Shown: positions 42,852 to 52,190 of the stretch, piece after piece
Layout of the letters: each line of letters starts with the position of its first letter
Numbering within the stretch: the stretch's first letter is position 1
Position numbers and translations under genes: made by a program
Notes under the pieces: model-generated
Seen by the model: only the letters and a program-made list of their open reading frames with translations
Database searches by the model: none
What the model was told of the DNA's origin: nothing
From: Clostridium cibarium
Lineage (GTDB): Bacteria > Bacillota > Clostridia > Clostridiales > Clostridiaceae
Direction: 5' to 3'
Length of the DNA: 64,000 nucleotides
Assembly: GCF_014836335.1 (NCBI RefSeq)
Contig: NZ_JACSRA010000011.1
Coordinates: forward strand, 62,001-126,000

Positions 42852-43718
42852 GTGTTTGGTTATATAACTCCAGTTAAAGACGAACTTAAAATAAAGGATT
42901 ATGAAACCTTTAGAAATTATTACTGCGGTCTTTGTATGGCTATAAAAAATAACTTTGGCAATATTCCTAGAATAGGGTTAAATTACGATGCTACATTCTT
43001 TGCAGTTTTACTTGATTCTTTATATAAAGAACCCACAAACACCTATAATTCTTCCTGTATAAAGCATCCAATAAAAAAGAGAACTTGCATTAAAGAAAAT
43101 ATTCCTTTGACCTACACAGCTAATTTAAATATAGCATTAATTTATTATAATGCATTAGATGACGTTATAGATGATAATAATTTAGTAAGTAAAACTATAT
43201 CACTAGTTCTACTTCCTTACAAAAGAAAAATGATTTACAACAATATAGATAATATAGTAAAGACTAACTTAAACGAGCTACATTCTATGGAAACTTCAAA
43301 TAATTCTTTTCCATTAGATGAAATAACTCATCCCTTTGGGCATATAATTGGAGAAATTTTAAAGGAAGCTCCCTTTACATTTAATAGGGATACTCCTAAA
43401 ATCCGTAATAGTCTTTATACCTTTGGTTATTCCTTTGGAAAATGGATTTACCTTATAGATGCCTTAGACGATTTGACAAATGATATGGATAATGGTAAGT
43501 TTAACCCTATTGAAAAATCATATAATAAAAAAAATCTACCTTATGAAAGACTAGTTAAAGAAATCAAAGAAGCTATGGATTTTCTTTTAATGGGTCTTGC
43601 CATGAACTGTAGTGACCTTTTAAAAGAACTACCTATAGAAAAAAATGAAGGCATTATTTATAATGTCATAAATCGAGGACTAATAGAAAAATACATGAAT
43701 ATTTATTATAAGTTATAA
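42852..43718 (+). CDS. DUF5685 protein with paired Asp-rich motifs
   Basis: The start is GTG at 42852, six bases after AGGAGGCCC; a longer frame to 42825 lacks one. The 288-residue product contains YYCGLC (Cys pair, about 23-28), an early Asp cluster ALDDVIDD (about 101-108) and a late one IDALDDLTND (about 202-211). It is largely helical. This matches the uncharacterised DUF5685 family. The two Asp clusters resemble, in spacing and context, metal-diphosphate sites of all-helical isoprenoid synthases; that is inference. Operon position ties it to the patatin and the J-like protein. Confidence 0.7.
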   Translation: MFGYITPVKDELKIKDYETFRNYYCGLCMAIKNNFGNIPRIGLNYDATFFAVLLDSLYKEPTNTYNSSCIKHPIKKRTCIKENIPLTYTANLNIALIYYNALDDVIDDNNLVSKTISLVLLPYKRKMIYNNIDNIVKTNLNELHSMETSNNSFPLDEITHPFGHIIGEILKEAPFTFNRDTPKIRNSLYTFGYSFGKWIYLIDALDDLTNDMDNGKFNPIEKSYNKKNLPYERLVKEIKEAMDFLLMGLAMNCSDLLKELPIEKNEGIIYNVINRGLIEKYMNIYYKL

Positions 43719-43761
43719 TATATTTACTATATATCAATATAAATATGAGGAGTATATATTT

Positions 43762-44283
43762 ATGGATCCTTATAAGGTTTTGGGTGTATTACCTCACTCT
43801 TCTGAAAAGGAAATTAAAGATGCATATACAAACATTTTAGAAACTTACAACCTAGATAATCTTGAAAATGATTCCTTTAAATCCTTTAATGAAGAAAAAA
43901 TAAATGAGGCAAATGAAGCCTATAGAATTATCACTAATACTATGACATGTGAGGAGGTAAGAGATCTTATAGAAAGAGATGAATTTGTAGCAGCAGAAGC
44001 TAAACTAAATATGGTATCTGACTTTTCTTCCGCAGAATGGAATTATTTAAAAGGAATACTCTTAATCAAAAAAGGTTGGATTGAATCTGGTGTTAATCAC
44101 ATAAAAAACGCTGTTACTTTAAATCCATACAACGATGAATATGCAGCAACCATAAATAAGTTAAATGAAAAAATCGGCAACTTTAAAAATAGCAATACAT
44201 CTTCCACTCAAAGTCAAAGTGGCATGTCAGGTCTTTGTGGTGGAAACAATAACAACAGCAGTAACAAAGGCGGATTATGTTAA
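43762..44283 (+). CDS. J-domain-like protein without HPD
   Basis: The 173-residue product starts with a J-domain fold (1-62): DPYKVLGVLPHSSEKEIKDA and KINEANEAYRIITN. The catalytic HPD loop that stimulates Hsp70 is replaced by NLD (YNLDNLEND), so it should not activate DnaK. A TPR-like helical part (70-140) and a low-complexity Ser/Asn/Gly tail with CGGNNNNSSNKGGLC end it. AGGAG precedes ATG. It closes the patatin operon and probably acts as a scaffold. Confidence 0.8.
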   Translation: MDPYKVLGVLPHSSEKEIKDAYTNILETYNLDNLENDSFKSFNEEKINEANEAYRIITNTMTCEEVRDLIERDEFVAAEAKLNMVSDFSSAEWNYLKGILLIKKGWIESGVNHIKNAVTLNPYNDEYAATINKLNEKIGNFKNSNTSSTQSQSGMSGLCGGNNNNSSNKGGLC

Positions 44284-44300
44284 TAATTTATTAAATAAAA

Positions 44301-44326
44301 AAAAGACTGGAAATCCAGTCTTTTTT
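44301..44326. terminator. Bidirectional terminator between the J-like and YhgE genes
   Basis: AAAAGACTGG and CCAGTCTTTT flank AAAT, with A and T tracts outside, between convergent genes. Confidence 0.9.
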
Positions 44327-44330
44327 ATTA

Positions 44331-46544
44331 TTAGTTGTTCCCTTCTTTTCTTCCTTCAATCACTCTTTGCATCTTTTCTCCAAAAGTTGCACCAGCTATA
44401 GAAGTAGCTAAGAAAACAATTAATACTATTGCTAATATTAAGAAGTCTTTTCCAACTACGCCGTAGTTAATTACTGTAGCAGAGCTTATTTCTCTTAAAG
44501 CTTCTACTGAATAAGTAAATGGCATAAATGGATTTAATACTACAAAGAATTTTGGTACTAATTCTAATGGGAATGTACCAGCACATGCTGTTAATTGCAT
44601 GATTAGTAGTACTATACTTAATAATCTTCCTGCATCGCCGAACAATGAAATTAAACATTGAACTATGGCAATATACACAAGTGAGAAGAATATTAATGAT
44701 CCAAAGTATAAACCAATATTTCCTGGAGCCAAGCCTAAAGCCATTATAACTACACCAACAAGAACAGCTTGTAAAACTCCAACAAATCCAAAGGATAAGA
44801 ATTTACCAAATGCCTTATCGAACTTACTTGCTCCTTCGTATTGTTCAGTCTTAGCTGAAATTACGAAGAACATCATTATAGCTCCTATCCATAAAGATAG
44901 ATTTGCAAAATATGGTGCAAAACCTGTTCCATAGTTAGGAACTGGATTTATAGGTGCAACTTCTAGATTTACTGGAGTTGCAACGAATGTTCCCATATCT
45001 TCTGATGTATTTTTCAATCCATCATTTAATTCACCTGAACCATCTTTAAGCTTAGTAGCAAGTTCATTTGAACCATCATGAAGTTTTGTAATACCATCTT
45101 TAAGGTCACTTTGACCTGATACTAATTTGTTTGAACCATCATAAAGTTTAGAAACTCCACTAGTCAATACAGGAACCTTTGAATTTAATGTGTTAAGACC
45201 TTCACTTAATTGACCTGCACCTGAATTAGCTTTTTCTAACCCTGGTCCAAAAGTATTAGTCAAACCAGTTTTTAAATCTCCTGATCCTTTACTTAATTTA
45301 GCTACTCCTTCATCTAATGCAGTAAACTTTCCATTAATTAACCCAATACTGTTAAGTGCAGAATCCTTAATCTTATCAGTTTGGTCTGTAACTTTTTGGT
45401 CTAGCGAATCCACCATTTTTTGGTTATCTTCTAGTTCTTTAGTAAAATAGCTAGCCTTTTTCATCGACTCTGGAACTTTCGAGTTTATTCCTTGAACTAT
45501 TTTAAGAGCATCTTGAGTTCTACCACTTTTTAACAACTGTTCTACTGTTGCTAAATTTGTAGCTGTATCTGTGGATCCTTTAATAAGTTCATCTACACCA
45601 CTTCTTATTGCTGCATATTTATCTTTATACCCTTGTACTTGAGCTAAAGTTTCAGTTTTTTGGCTTTCAATACTTGCTAATTGTGCTGCAGATTTTTCAG
45701 CTAATTCAGTTTTTCCTTCAGCAAGCTGAGACTGCATAAATTTAAGACCACCATCTATATCCCTTACTCCTGGATAAATTTGATTAGTAAACCCATCGTA
45801 CAGTTGACTAGTACCGCTTTGCAAAGCACTTGCTCCATTACTTAACTGATTTGCACCAGAAGCTAGTTCAGGAACTTTGTCATTTAATGTTGAAATACCA
45901 TCATTAAGTTGAACCTGACCATCATTTAATTTGTTAGAACCATCATTTGCTGTATTAAGTCCATCATTAAGTTGTCCACTACCATCAGCTGCTGCATCCA
46001 TTCCATCTTTAACCTTATAAAGATTATCAAAAGCACCTGACACATAAGTTTCAGTAACTGTTTTTGTTATTTCTTCCTTTAAGGCACTTTCTACCTTTGA
46101 GTTAACTTGTGATGCTAAGAAGTTTTTCTTTTCATTACATACAAATCTTAAATCTGCCTGCTTTGGAGCACCCTCCTTGGCACTTATTATGTCCTTTGAA
46201 AAGTTTTCAGTAATTACTAATTTTGCATAGTACTTATTACCTTCTAACCCATTACTTGCATCTTCATCTGATACGAATTTCCAACCTACTCTGTTGTCAT
46301 CTTTAAGCTTATCAACAAAGTCATTACCGTAGTTCTCAAATTTACCATCTAAATTAGCACCATGGTCTAAGTTTACTACAGCAACAGGCATGTCTTTTAA
46401 TCTACCATATGGATCCCAAAAGGCATCTAAATATAATAGAGAATATAATAAAGGCACTATTATGATAGCTATGACACTTACTCTTATAAACCTATTTTTA
46501 AATATACCTTTTATATCTGATCCTGCTATTTTTAAGAAATTCAT
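44331..46544 (-). CDS. YhgE/Pip domain membrane protein
   Basis: The 737-residue protein has a membrane helix near the N terminus (21-41), a long extracytoplasmic region with repeated L-x-x-G-x-x-x-L motifs (SGQLNDGLNTANDGSNKLND), a coiled-coil insert (about 270-400) and five C-terminal helices. PYGRLKDMPVAVVNLDHG is the Pip N-terminal signature. These proteins act as phage receptors (Pip) or as parts of type VII secretion (YhgE/EsaA-like). AGGAGGT precedes ATG. Palindromic operators upstream suggest a TetR-type repressor, not found here. Confidence 0.9.
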   Translation of the reverse strand: MNFLKIAGSDIKGIFKNRFIRVSVIAIIIVPLLYSLLYLDAFWDPYGRLKDMPVAVVNLDHGANLDGKFENYGNDFVDKLKDDNRVGWKFVSDEDASNGLEGNKYYAKLVITENFSKDIISAKEGAPKQADLRFVCNEKKNFLASQVNSKVESALKEEITKTVTETYVSGAFDNLYKVKDGMDAAADGSGQLNDGLNTANDGSNKLNDGQVQLNDGISTLNDKVPELASGANQLSNGASALQSGTSQLYDGFTNQIYPGVRDIDGGLKFMQSQLAEGKTELAEKSAAQLASIESQKTETLAQVQGYKDKYAAIRSGVDELIKGSTDTATNLATVEQLLKSGRTQDALKIVQGINSKVPESMKKASYFTKELEDNQKMVDSLDQKVTDQTDKIKDSALNSIGLINGKFTALDEGVAKLSKGSGDLKTGLTNTFGPGLEKANSGAGQLSEGLNTLNSKVPVLTSGVSKLYDGSNKLVSGQSDLKDGITKLHDGSNELATKLKDGSGELNDGLKNTSEDMGTFVATPVNLEVAPINPVPNYGTGFAPYFANLSLWIGAIMMFFVISAKTEQYEGASKFDKAFGKFLSFGFVGVLQAVLVGVVIMALGLAPGNIGLYFGSLIFFSLVYIAIVQCLISLFGDAGRLLSIVLLIMQLTACAGTFPLELVPKFFVVLNPFMPFTYSVEALREISSATVINYGVVGKDFLILAIVLIVFLATSIAGATFGEKMQRVIEGRKEGNN

Positions 46545-46605
46545 TCTAATACCTCCTTCCTTCTATGTGTTTTTCCATTTGACAATTATAAATTTACACC
46601 TAAAA

Positions 46606-46651
46606 TGACTAATAGTCAAGTTTATTTTGCTAAAAAAATGACTAATTGTCT
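46606..46651 (-). promoter_or_regulatory. Palindromic operators and promoter of the YhgE gene
   Basis: TGACTAATAGTCA (46606-46618) has perfect 6-bp arms and overlaps a minus-strand TTGACT -35 box, followed after 17 bases by TAAATT. A second copy, TGACTAATTGTCT, lies at 46639-46651. The symmetry and spacing fit a TetR-type repressor. Confidence 0.65.
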
Positions 46652-46774
46652 ATTTTCTTTTTGTAAATGTTTTCTTTGTAAATTTTTTCATTAAATTAAC
46701 TAATAAAATATTAAAATAATATCTTTACCTATATTATTTATGTACTTAAATAACATAATTTTAGTTTATACCAA

Positions 46775-46803
46775 CAAAAAAACTGGATTTCTCCAGTTTT
46801 TTT
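46775..46803 (-). terminator. Terminator of the coiled-coil gene pair
   Basis: AAAAAAACTGGA and TCCAGTTTTTTT flank a 5-base loop, beside the stop at 46808. Confidence 0.85.
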
Positions 46804-46807
46804 ACTA

Positions 46808-47593
46808 TTATTCTGCGCTTTCATTTCCATTCATTTTTTGAAGTTCTTTTTCATTAGCTTTTTCTGCATACTTACCTGTAACAGCTTTATTTTCATCACT
46901 GCCTTCTTTACTTGAACTAACTTCACTATCATCATCTACATGCTTTTTAGCCACTTTAGCCATCTCACTTATTTTGCTATTGATATTTGCATCAATCCTT
47001 GCTGCGCTAGCAGTAATCTGTTCAGCTCTTTTATGTGTAAATGACTTTTCACTTGGATTATTTCCCAAATAATTTGATTCTATCTTTTCCTGAGCTTTAA
47101 TTTGTCTTAAACTATGAATTTGTCTTTCAGAAGCACTAAGATTAATTAAATCATAAAGACTTCTCGAAATAACAACTCCATCCTTTGTAACATCGCCCTT
47201 TTTATTATTAGGACTGTTTTTTTCTTCTTCAGCCTTTTTCTTTTCTAGCTTTTCCTTTTGCTCATCAATTTTTTCTTGTTTCATTTGAGCTTTAATTTGA
47301 TCAATCTGTGTCTGAACATCCTTAATCTTACCATTTATATCTTTAAGTCTAGCTTTCTTTTGCTCTGCAGTTAAGTTTGCATGCTCTATTTCTTCCTTTT
47401 TCTTCTTATATTCTTCCTTCATCTTTTCAAGATCACTTATAAATTTAAGTCTATTTTCATTTCTCTTTTGCTTAATTGCTTCTGAATCAACCTTTAAACT
47501 TGATTTGTTTTTGTCATCAGTTTTTGATTTACTCTTAGTATTTCCATCGTTACCAGTAAAGCTAAGTCTAACATTTGAACTATCGATTTTCAT
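46808..47593 (-). CDS. Coiled-coil protein, unknown
   Basis: The 261-residue product is almost wholly helical and charged. A long coiled coil spans about 40-125 (KMKEEYKKKKEEIEHANLTA onward), a middle part has VTKDGVVISRSLYDLINLSA (about 135-155), and the rest is Glu/Lys-rich with ITASAARIDANINSKISEM. There is no signal peptide or membrane helix. It starts 3 bases after its upstream partner, which has a matching IIVSSSLTSLI segment. The pair may form a filament or adaptor. No family is recognised. Confidence 0.65.
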   Translation of the reverse strand: MKIDSSNVRLSFTGNDGNTKSKSKTDDKNKSSLKVDSEAIKQKRNENRLKFISDLEKMKEEYKKKKEEIEHANLTAEQKKARLKDINGKIKDVQTQIDQIKAQMKQEKIDEQKEKLEKKKAEEEKNSPNNKKGDVTKDGVVISRSLYDLINLSASERQIHSLRQIKAQEKIESNYLGNNPSEKSFTHKRAEQITASAARIDANINSKISEMAKVAKKHVDDDSEVSSSKEGSDENKAVTGKYAEKANEKELQKMNGNESAE

Positions 47594-47596
47594 TTT

Positions 47597-47965
47597 TTAA
47601 CCCCTTTTCACTCTATCTAAGGGTTCACTATTTCTCTCAAACTTTTCATTTAGTATACTATTTATTCTAGGACAATTTATAATCTTTTCTCTAACTATAC
47701 GTCCAACCGTGTTATTTTCCTTAATTAAAGAAGTTAGACTAGAAGATACAATAATGTCCTCATCATAATCTTCACCGTTATCTCTCTTAATGTCTTCATT
47801 CTCTTTTCGTATCTCTTGTAGAGCATTCTTAAAGCTCTTCTTTTTCTTGTTAGAATCATTTTTTCTTCCGTCGTTAACTGCTGGAGTTATGGCTGTAGTT
47901 TTTTTAATTCTACTATGTCCTCTTTCAATTTCTTTATTTAGTACAAAACGAATATTATCTGTCAT
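47597..47965 (-). CDS. Small basic partner protein, unknown
   Basis: The start at 47965 follows AAAGGGGGA and gives 122 residues. It is highly charged (KKKKSFKNALQEIRKENEDI) with DEDIIVSSSLTSLIKENNTV near the centre and a C-terminal RERNSEPLDRVKRG-like tail. No signal or membrane segment is seen. It is the first gene of a two-gene unit with the coiled-coil protein. Confidence 0.6.
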   Translation of the reverse strand: MTDNIRFVLNKEIERGHSRIKKTTAITPAVNDGRKNDSNKKKKSFKNALQEIRKENEDIKRDNGEDYDEDIIVSSSLTSLIKENNTVGRIVREKIINCPRINSILNEKFERNSEPLDRVKRG

Positions 47966-48067
47966 TTTATTAGTTCCCCCTTTCATATTATTCTTATTTT
48001 ATTATCGTATACAAAAGCACAACCTTAACACTTTTTTACCTAACAACCATAAATTACTACAAAAGAA

Positions 48068-48098
48068 AAATGACCCAAGTACTTGCCTTAGGTCATTT
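48068..48098 (-). terminator. Terminator of the SanA-like gene
   Basis: AAATGACC and GGTCATTT pair around a loop that itself contains CAAGTACTTG. It lies just past the stop at 48104. Confidence 0.7.
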
Positions 48099-48103
48099 AT
48101 ATT

Positions 48104-48799
48104 TTATGAAGTTTTATCCTCTGTAACTCTGCCATCTGAAGTACTTACAGGTATTTCTTCACCTAAAAAGGTTGGTTCAGGTTTTATTAGGGCATAGAAG
48201 AAGTCCTTCAATTGAGCTAACTTTTCCCTTTGCCTATAAACCTCTATCCCCTTATAGTTTCTTATATCTGATTTAACTCCATATGCATCTATTCCTAAGC
48301 TTTTAGCTATATATAATGCTCTAGGAAGATGATATTCATTTGTTACTATAATGGCTTTCTTCACCTTAAAAATTTCCTTTGCTCTATACATACTTTCGTA
48401 AGTAGAAAATCCAGCATGATCTAAGAAAATTTTTGAATCATTTATTTTAATATTATCTTGTACAAACTTTTTCATAGTTCCTACTTCATTATAATTTTGT
48501 CTGCTGTGATCTCCTGATAAAAGTAATTTGCTATTATTACTTTCTTTATAAACTTCTATTGAAGTCTTTAACCTATCTACAAGCATATCGCATGGACTAC
48601 CATCAGCTTTAACCCCTGCTCCAAGTACTATTATAGCATCTACATCCTTTGGAATATCCTCTAAAGAAACTATTCTTGCTGCTCCATCTTTTTGTACTTT
48701 TGAAACAATAAATATACCTGCAATAACAGCTACACTAGTTAAAACTAATAAAGCTATTATAACCTTCTTAAGTACCCTTATAAATTTTCTCTTTTTCAT
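48104..48799 (-). CDS. SanA/YdcF-family (DUF218) membrane protein
   Basis: The start at 48799 follows GAGGGTAGGG. The 231-residue product has one N-terminal membrane helix (about 10-32) and a DUF218 domain: DAIIVLGAGVKADGSPCDML, SKLLLSGDHSRQNYNEVGTM and VTNEYHLPRALYIAKSLGID. SanA and ElyC relatives maintain envelope integrity at the outer leaflet by an unknown activity. Its position beside the aspS group is not telling. Confidence 0.88.
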   Translation of the reverse strand: MKKRKFIRVLKKVIIALLVLTSVAVIAGIFIVSKVQKDGAARIVSLEDIPKDVDAIIVLGAGVKADGSPCDMLVDRLKTSIEVYKESNNSKLLLSGDHSRQNYNEVGTMKKFVQDNIKINDSKIFLDHAGFSTYESMYRAKEIFKVKKAIIVTNEYHLPRALYIAKSLGIDAYGVKSDIRNYKGIEVYRQREKLAQLKDFFYALIKPEPTFLGEEIPVSTSDGRVTEDKTS

Positions 48800-48881
48800 A
48801 CGCCCTACCCTCATTTAGTACATTTTTCTAATATTATACTTTAAGTAACTTGTAAAAGAATTATATATTTATTAATTTAAA

Positions 48882-48922
48882 AAAAGTTCTGATTAATCTT
48901 ATTAAGACTAAATCAGAACTTT
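48882..48922 (-). terminator. Terminator of the aspS group
   Basis: AAAGTTCTGATT and AATCAGAACTTT form a 12-bp stem with T tracts, just past the aspS stop. Confidence 0.85.
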
Positions 48923-48930
48923 CAATGTTT

Positions 48931-50730
48931 TTATTCTTCTATTTTTTCTTCTTTCTTAACATCAATCTTAATTCCAAGTTCAGAAAGTTGCTTTTCATCA
49001 ACTATATTTGGAGCTTCACTTAAATAGCAATAAGCGTTTTGATTTTTAGGGAATGCTATAACATCTTTAATATTATCTGTTCCAGCTAAGAACATTATCA
49101 TTCTATCAAGACCAAATGCTAATCCTCCATGTGGTGGTGGTCCAAATTTAAATGCCTCAAGTAGGAATCCAAATCTTTCCCAAGCTTCTTCCTGAGTAAA
49201 ACCTAATGCCTTAAACATTCTTTCTTGAAGTTCCATATTGTGTATTCTAATAGAACCTCCACCTAATTCTTCACCGTTTAAAACTAGGTCATAAGCCTTT
49301 GATCTAACCTTACCTGGATCAGATTCAATCATATCTAAATCCTCATCCATTGGTGCTGTAAATGGATGGTGGCAAGCTGTATATCTTTCTTCTTCTTCGC
49401 TATATTCAAATAATGGGAATTCTGTAACCCAAGTAAACTTAAATTCACTCTTATCTTTTATTAAATCATATTTCTTAGCAAGTTCTAATCTTAATGCTCC
49501 TAGGCTTTGGAAAACTACTGAATTTTTATCTGCAACTATAAGTATTAAATCTCCAGTCTCTGCTCCCATTTTAGATATTATTCTGTTCATATCATCATCA
49601 TTTAAGAACTTAGCTATAGGTGATTTTATTCCTTCTTCTTTAAGTTGAATATAAGCTAATCCCTTTGCCTTATATCCTTTTACAAATTCACCTAATCTAT
49701 CTATATCTTTTCTACCCATAGAAGCTCCACCCTTTAAGCATAGCGCTCTAACTGAACCCTTAGCTTCTAAAGCAGATTTAAATACCATAAAATCAACATC
49801 TTTAACTTCTTCTGTTAAATCAGTAATTTCCATACCAAATCTTATATCTGGTTTATCTGATCCATACTTTTCCATAGCATCTTTATAAGTCATTCTAGGA
49901 ATAGGAAGCTTAACTTCATGACCTAAAACTTCTTTAAATACGTGAGCTATTAACTTTTCGTTAATTCCTATTACATCTTCTTCTTCCACAAAACTCATTT
50001 CTAAATCAACTTGAGTAAATTCTGGTTGTCTATTAGCTCTTAAATCTTCATCTCTAAAACATTTTGTAATTTGATAGTATTTATCAAACCCTGATACCAT
50101 TAATAATTGTTTAAATATTTGTGGTGATTGAGGAAGAGCATAGAACATCCCTGGGTAATTTCTTGAAGGCACTAGATAATCTCTTGCTCCTTCTGGTGTA
50201 GACTTAGTTAGGATTGGAGTTTCCACTTCCAAGAATCCATTAGTATCTAAAAAGTCACGTACAGCCTTAGATGCTCTATTTCTTATCATAAAGATTTTTT
50301 GCATATCTGGTCTTCTTAAATCAAGATATCTATGCTTTAATCTTACTTGTTCAGATGCATCTAATCCTTCCTTTATGTATATAGGTGGAGTATCTGATTC
50401 TGAAAGTATCTTTATGCTTTCACATTTTAACTCAACCATACCAGTTGGCATGCTTTCATTTGGAGCTTCACGTTTTACAACTTCTCCAATAACAGCTATA
50501 CAGTATTCTGGCTTTACAGCTTTAGCCTTTTCAAAAGCTTCTGCATTAATTTCTTCACCAAATACTACTTGCATTATGCCTTCTCTATCTCTAAGATCTA
50601 TAAAATTAAGTCCCCCTAATTTTCTATTTCTTTGAACCCATCCCATAAGAGTAATTTTACTTCCTACATGGCTTTCTCTAGGTTCTCCACAGTACATACT
50701 TCTCTTTAAGCCACCTAAAGCTTCTCCCAT
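48931..50730 (-). CDS. aspS: Aspartyl-tRNA synthetase
   Basis: About 599 residues in the bacterial class IIb layout: OB anticodon-binding domain (MGWVQRNRKLGGLNFIDLRD), catalytic motif 2 (FRDEDLRANRQPEFTQVDLE), the bacterial GAD insertion (about 290-420), and motif 3 (GGLAFGLDRMIMFLAG). It charges tRNA-Asp, and perhaps tRNA-Asn in clostridia that use the amidotransferase route. I place the start at 50730 because the ATG at 50739 abuts AAAGGA. hemZ lies 20 bases upstream. Confidence 0.97.
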   Translation of the reverse strand: MGEALGGLKRSMYCGEPRESHVGSKITLMGWVQRNRKLGGLNFIDLRDREGIMQVVFGEEINAEAFEKAKAVKPEYCIAVIGEVVKREAPNESMPTGMVELKCESIKILSESDTPPIYIKEGLDASEQVRLKHRYLDLRRPDMQKIFMIRNRASKAVRDFLDTNGFLEVETPILTKSTPEGARDYLVPSRNYPGMFYALPQSPQIFKQLLMVSGFDKYYQITKCFRDEDLRANRQPEFTQVDLEMSFVEEEDVIGINEKLIAHVFKEVLGHEVKLPIPRMTYKDAMEKYGSDKPDIRFGMEITDLTEEVKDVDFMVFKSALEAKGSVRALCLKGGASMGRKDIDRLGEFVKGYKAKGLAYIQLKEEGIKSPIAKFLNDDDMNRIISKMGAETGDLILIVADKNSVVFQSLGALRLELAKKYDLIKDKSEFKFTWVTEFPLFEYSEEEERYTACHHPFTAPMDEDLDMIESDPGKVRSKAYDLVLNGEELGGGSIRIHNMELQERMFKALGFTQEEAWERFGFLLEAFKFGPPPHGGLAFGLDRMIMFLAGTDNIKDVIAFPKNQNAYCYLSEAPNIVDEKQLSELGIKIDVKKEEKIEE

Positions 50731-50750
50731 TTTAGTCATTCCTTTCTTAT

Positions 50751-52181
50751 TTAAGAATATAAAGTATCAAGCAATTCTTTCTTACCTTCTACCATTTCTT
50801 CAATTCTTTTAACATATTCTCGAACATCTTTTACATTTCCAAAGCGCTCTATCTTATTATCCTTTAAGAATACAACCTTTGTAACAGCATCTGCACCTAA
50901 TGCGATAATAGTTTGTTTATCTTCTATCATCTGCATATTATAAATACATTCCTTGCCTTCTTTAGCATACCCTAAATTCTCCATATTTCCAACCATATTT
51001 TTTTGTCTATACATATAATATGGCTTTAAATCTAAAGACTTTGCTAAATTCTTACTTTCATCATACATTTTTAACACTTCATCTTGGGTTTTAAGACCTA
51101 AGCCTTTCTTTAAGATAAAGTTCTCATACATTATAGAACCTCTCTTTAAAGATAATCCATGAACTGTTAAGCTATCAGGTGAAAGTTTTTTAATCTCTTC
51201 AGCAGTATGCTTAGCTTCCTCTAAACCTTCACCTGGAAGCCCTATTATCATATCCATATTAATGTCTTCAAAGCCTAAAGATTTTGCCATGTTAAACTTT
51301 TCTATTACATCATCTGAGGTATGATTTCTTCCAATTAAGGCTAGAGTCTTATCATTCATAGTTTGAGGGTTTATACTAATTCTAGAAACATTATATTTTT
51401 TCATAGTTTCTAGCTTTTTTAGAGTTATAGAATCTGGTCTGCCACATTCTACAGTAAATTCCTTTAAATCTCTTTTGTCTACAAAGGAATTATATATCTT
51501 ATTCATAATATTTTCAAATTCTTCTTCATCTATTGAAGTTGGTGTTCCTCCACCAAAGTAGACAGTCTCCACTTTTAAAGCCTTTTCATTAATATACTTA
51601 CGTATTTCTTCTATCTCAAAACTTAAGGCATCTAAATATGGGGAAACTAATTTTTTATTTCCACCTATAGGGTTCGATGCAAAGGAACAATAAAGACATC
51701 TAGTTGGACAAAATGCCATTCCTATGTAAATCGATATAGTTTTCTCATCCTTATTTACAAATCTATCTTCAAACTTTGCTACATCTATGCAAAGCTTTGC
51801 TTTTTCTCCTTGAGTAAAATGTTCTTTATAGAAAATTTTCTTAACTTCTTCTTCTGTTTTCCCTCCTCTTAAAAGCTTTAAAGCTATTTTTGAAGGTCTT
51901 ATGCCAACTAAAGTTCCCCAAGGGTAAGTTTCACTTGTAATTTCTTTCAAAACTTCAAATATAACTTTTTTAATAGTTTCCTTTATATGTTCATCTTCAC
52001 TAAATACAGCTTCATTATGATAATTCATATAATCAAAGGTAACCTTACTAGAATCTATATTTACATGATAATCTCCCTCTAGCTCTGAAAATTTTATTTC
52101 ATCTAAAGGGAAATATATATTAAACATTTGATATACATCATATCTATATTTAAAGTCATTTAACTTTATATTTCTTTCCAT
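50751..52181 (-). CDS. hemZ: Coproporphyrinogen dehydrogenase-like radical SAM protein HemZ
   Basis: The 476-residue protein has the radical SAM cluster site CPTRCLYCSF (about 157-166), TVYFGGGTPTS and GLPGEGLEEA, with an N-terminal domain of about 140 residues peculiar to HemZ. The family is described as oxygen-independent coproporphyrinogen III dehydrogenase, though related HemN-like proteins have other roles. In clostridia it always follows the metallo-hydrolase gene, as here. AGGAGAGAAG precedes ATG. Confidence 0.92.
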   Translation of the reverse strand: MERNIKLNDFKYRYDVYQMFNIYFPLDEIKFSELEGDYHVNIDSSKVTFDYMNYHNEAVFSEDEHIKETIKKVIFEVLKEITSETYPWGTLVGIRPSKIALKLLRGGKTEEEVKKIFYKEHFTQGEKAKLCIDVAKFEDRFVNKDEKTISIYIGMAFCPTRCLYCSFASNPIGGNKKLVSPYLDALSFEIEEIRKYINEKALKVETVYFGGGTPTSIDEEEFENIMNKIYNSFVDKRDLKEFTVECGRPDSITLKKLETMKKYNVSRISINPQTMNDKTLALIGRNHTSDDVIEKFNMAKSLGFEDINMDMIIGLPGEGLEEAKHTAEEIKKLSPDSLTVHGLSLKRGSIMYENFILKKGLGLKTQDEVLKMYDESKNLAKSLDLKPYYMYRQKNMVGNMENLGYAKEGKECIYNMQMIEDKQTIIALGADAVTKVVFLKDNKIERFGNVKDVREYVKRIEEMVEGKKELLDTLYS

Positions 52182-52190
52182 CTTCTCTCC

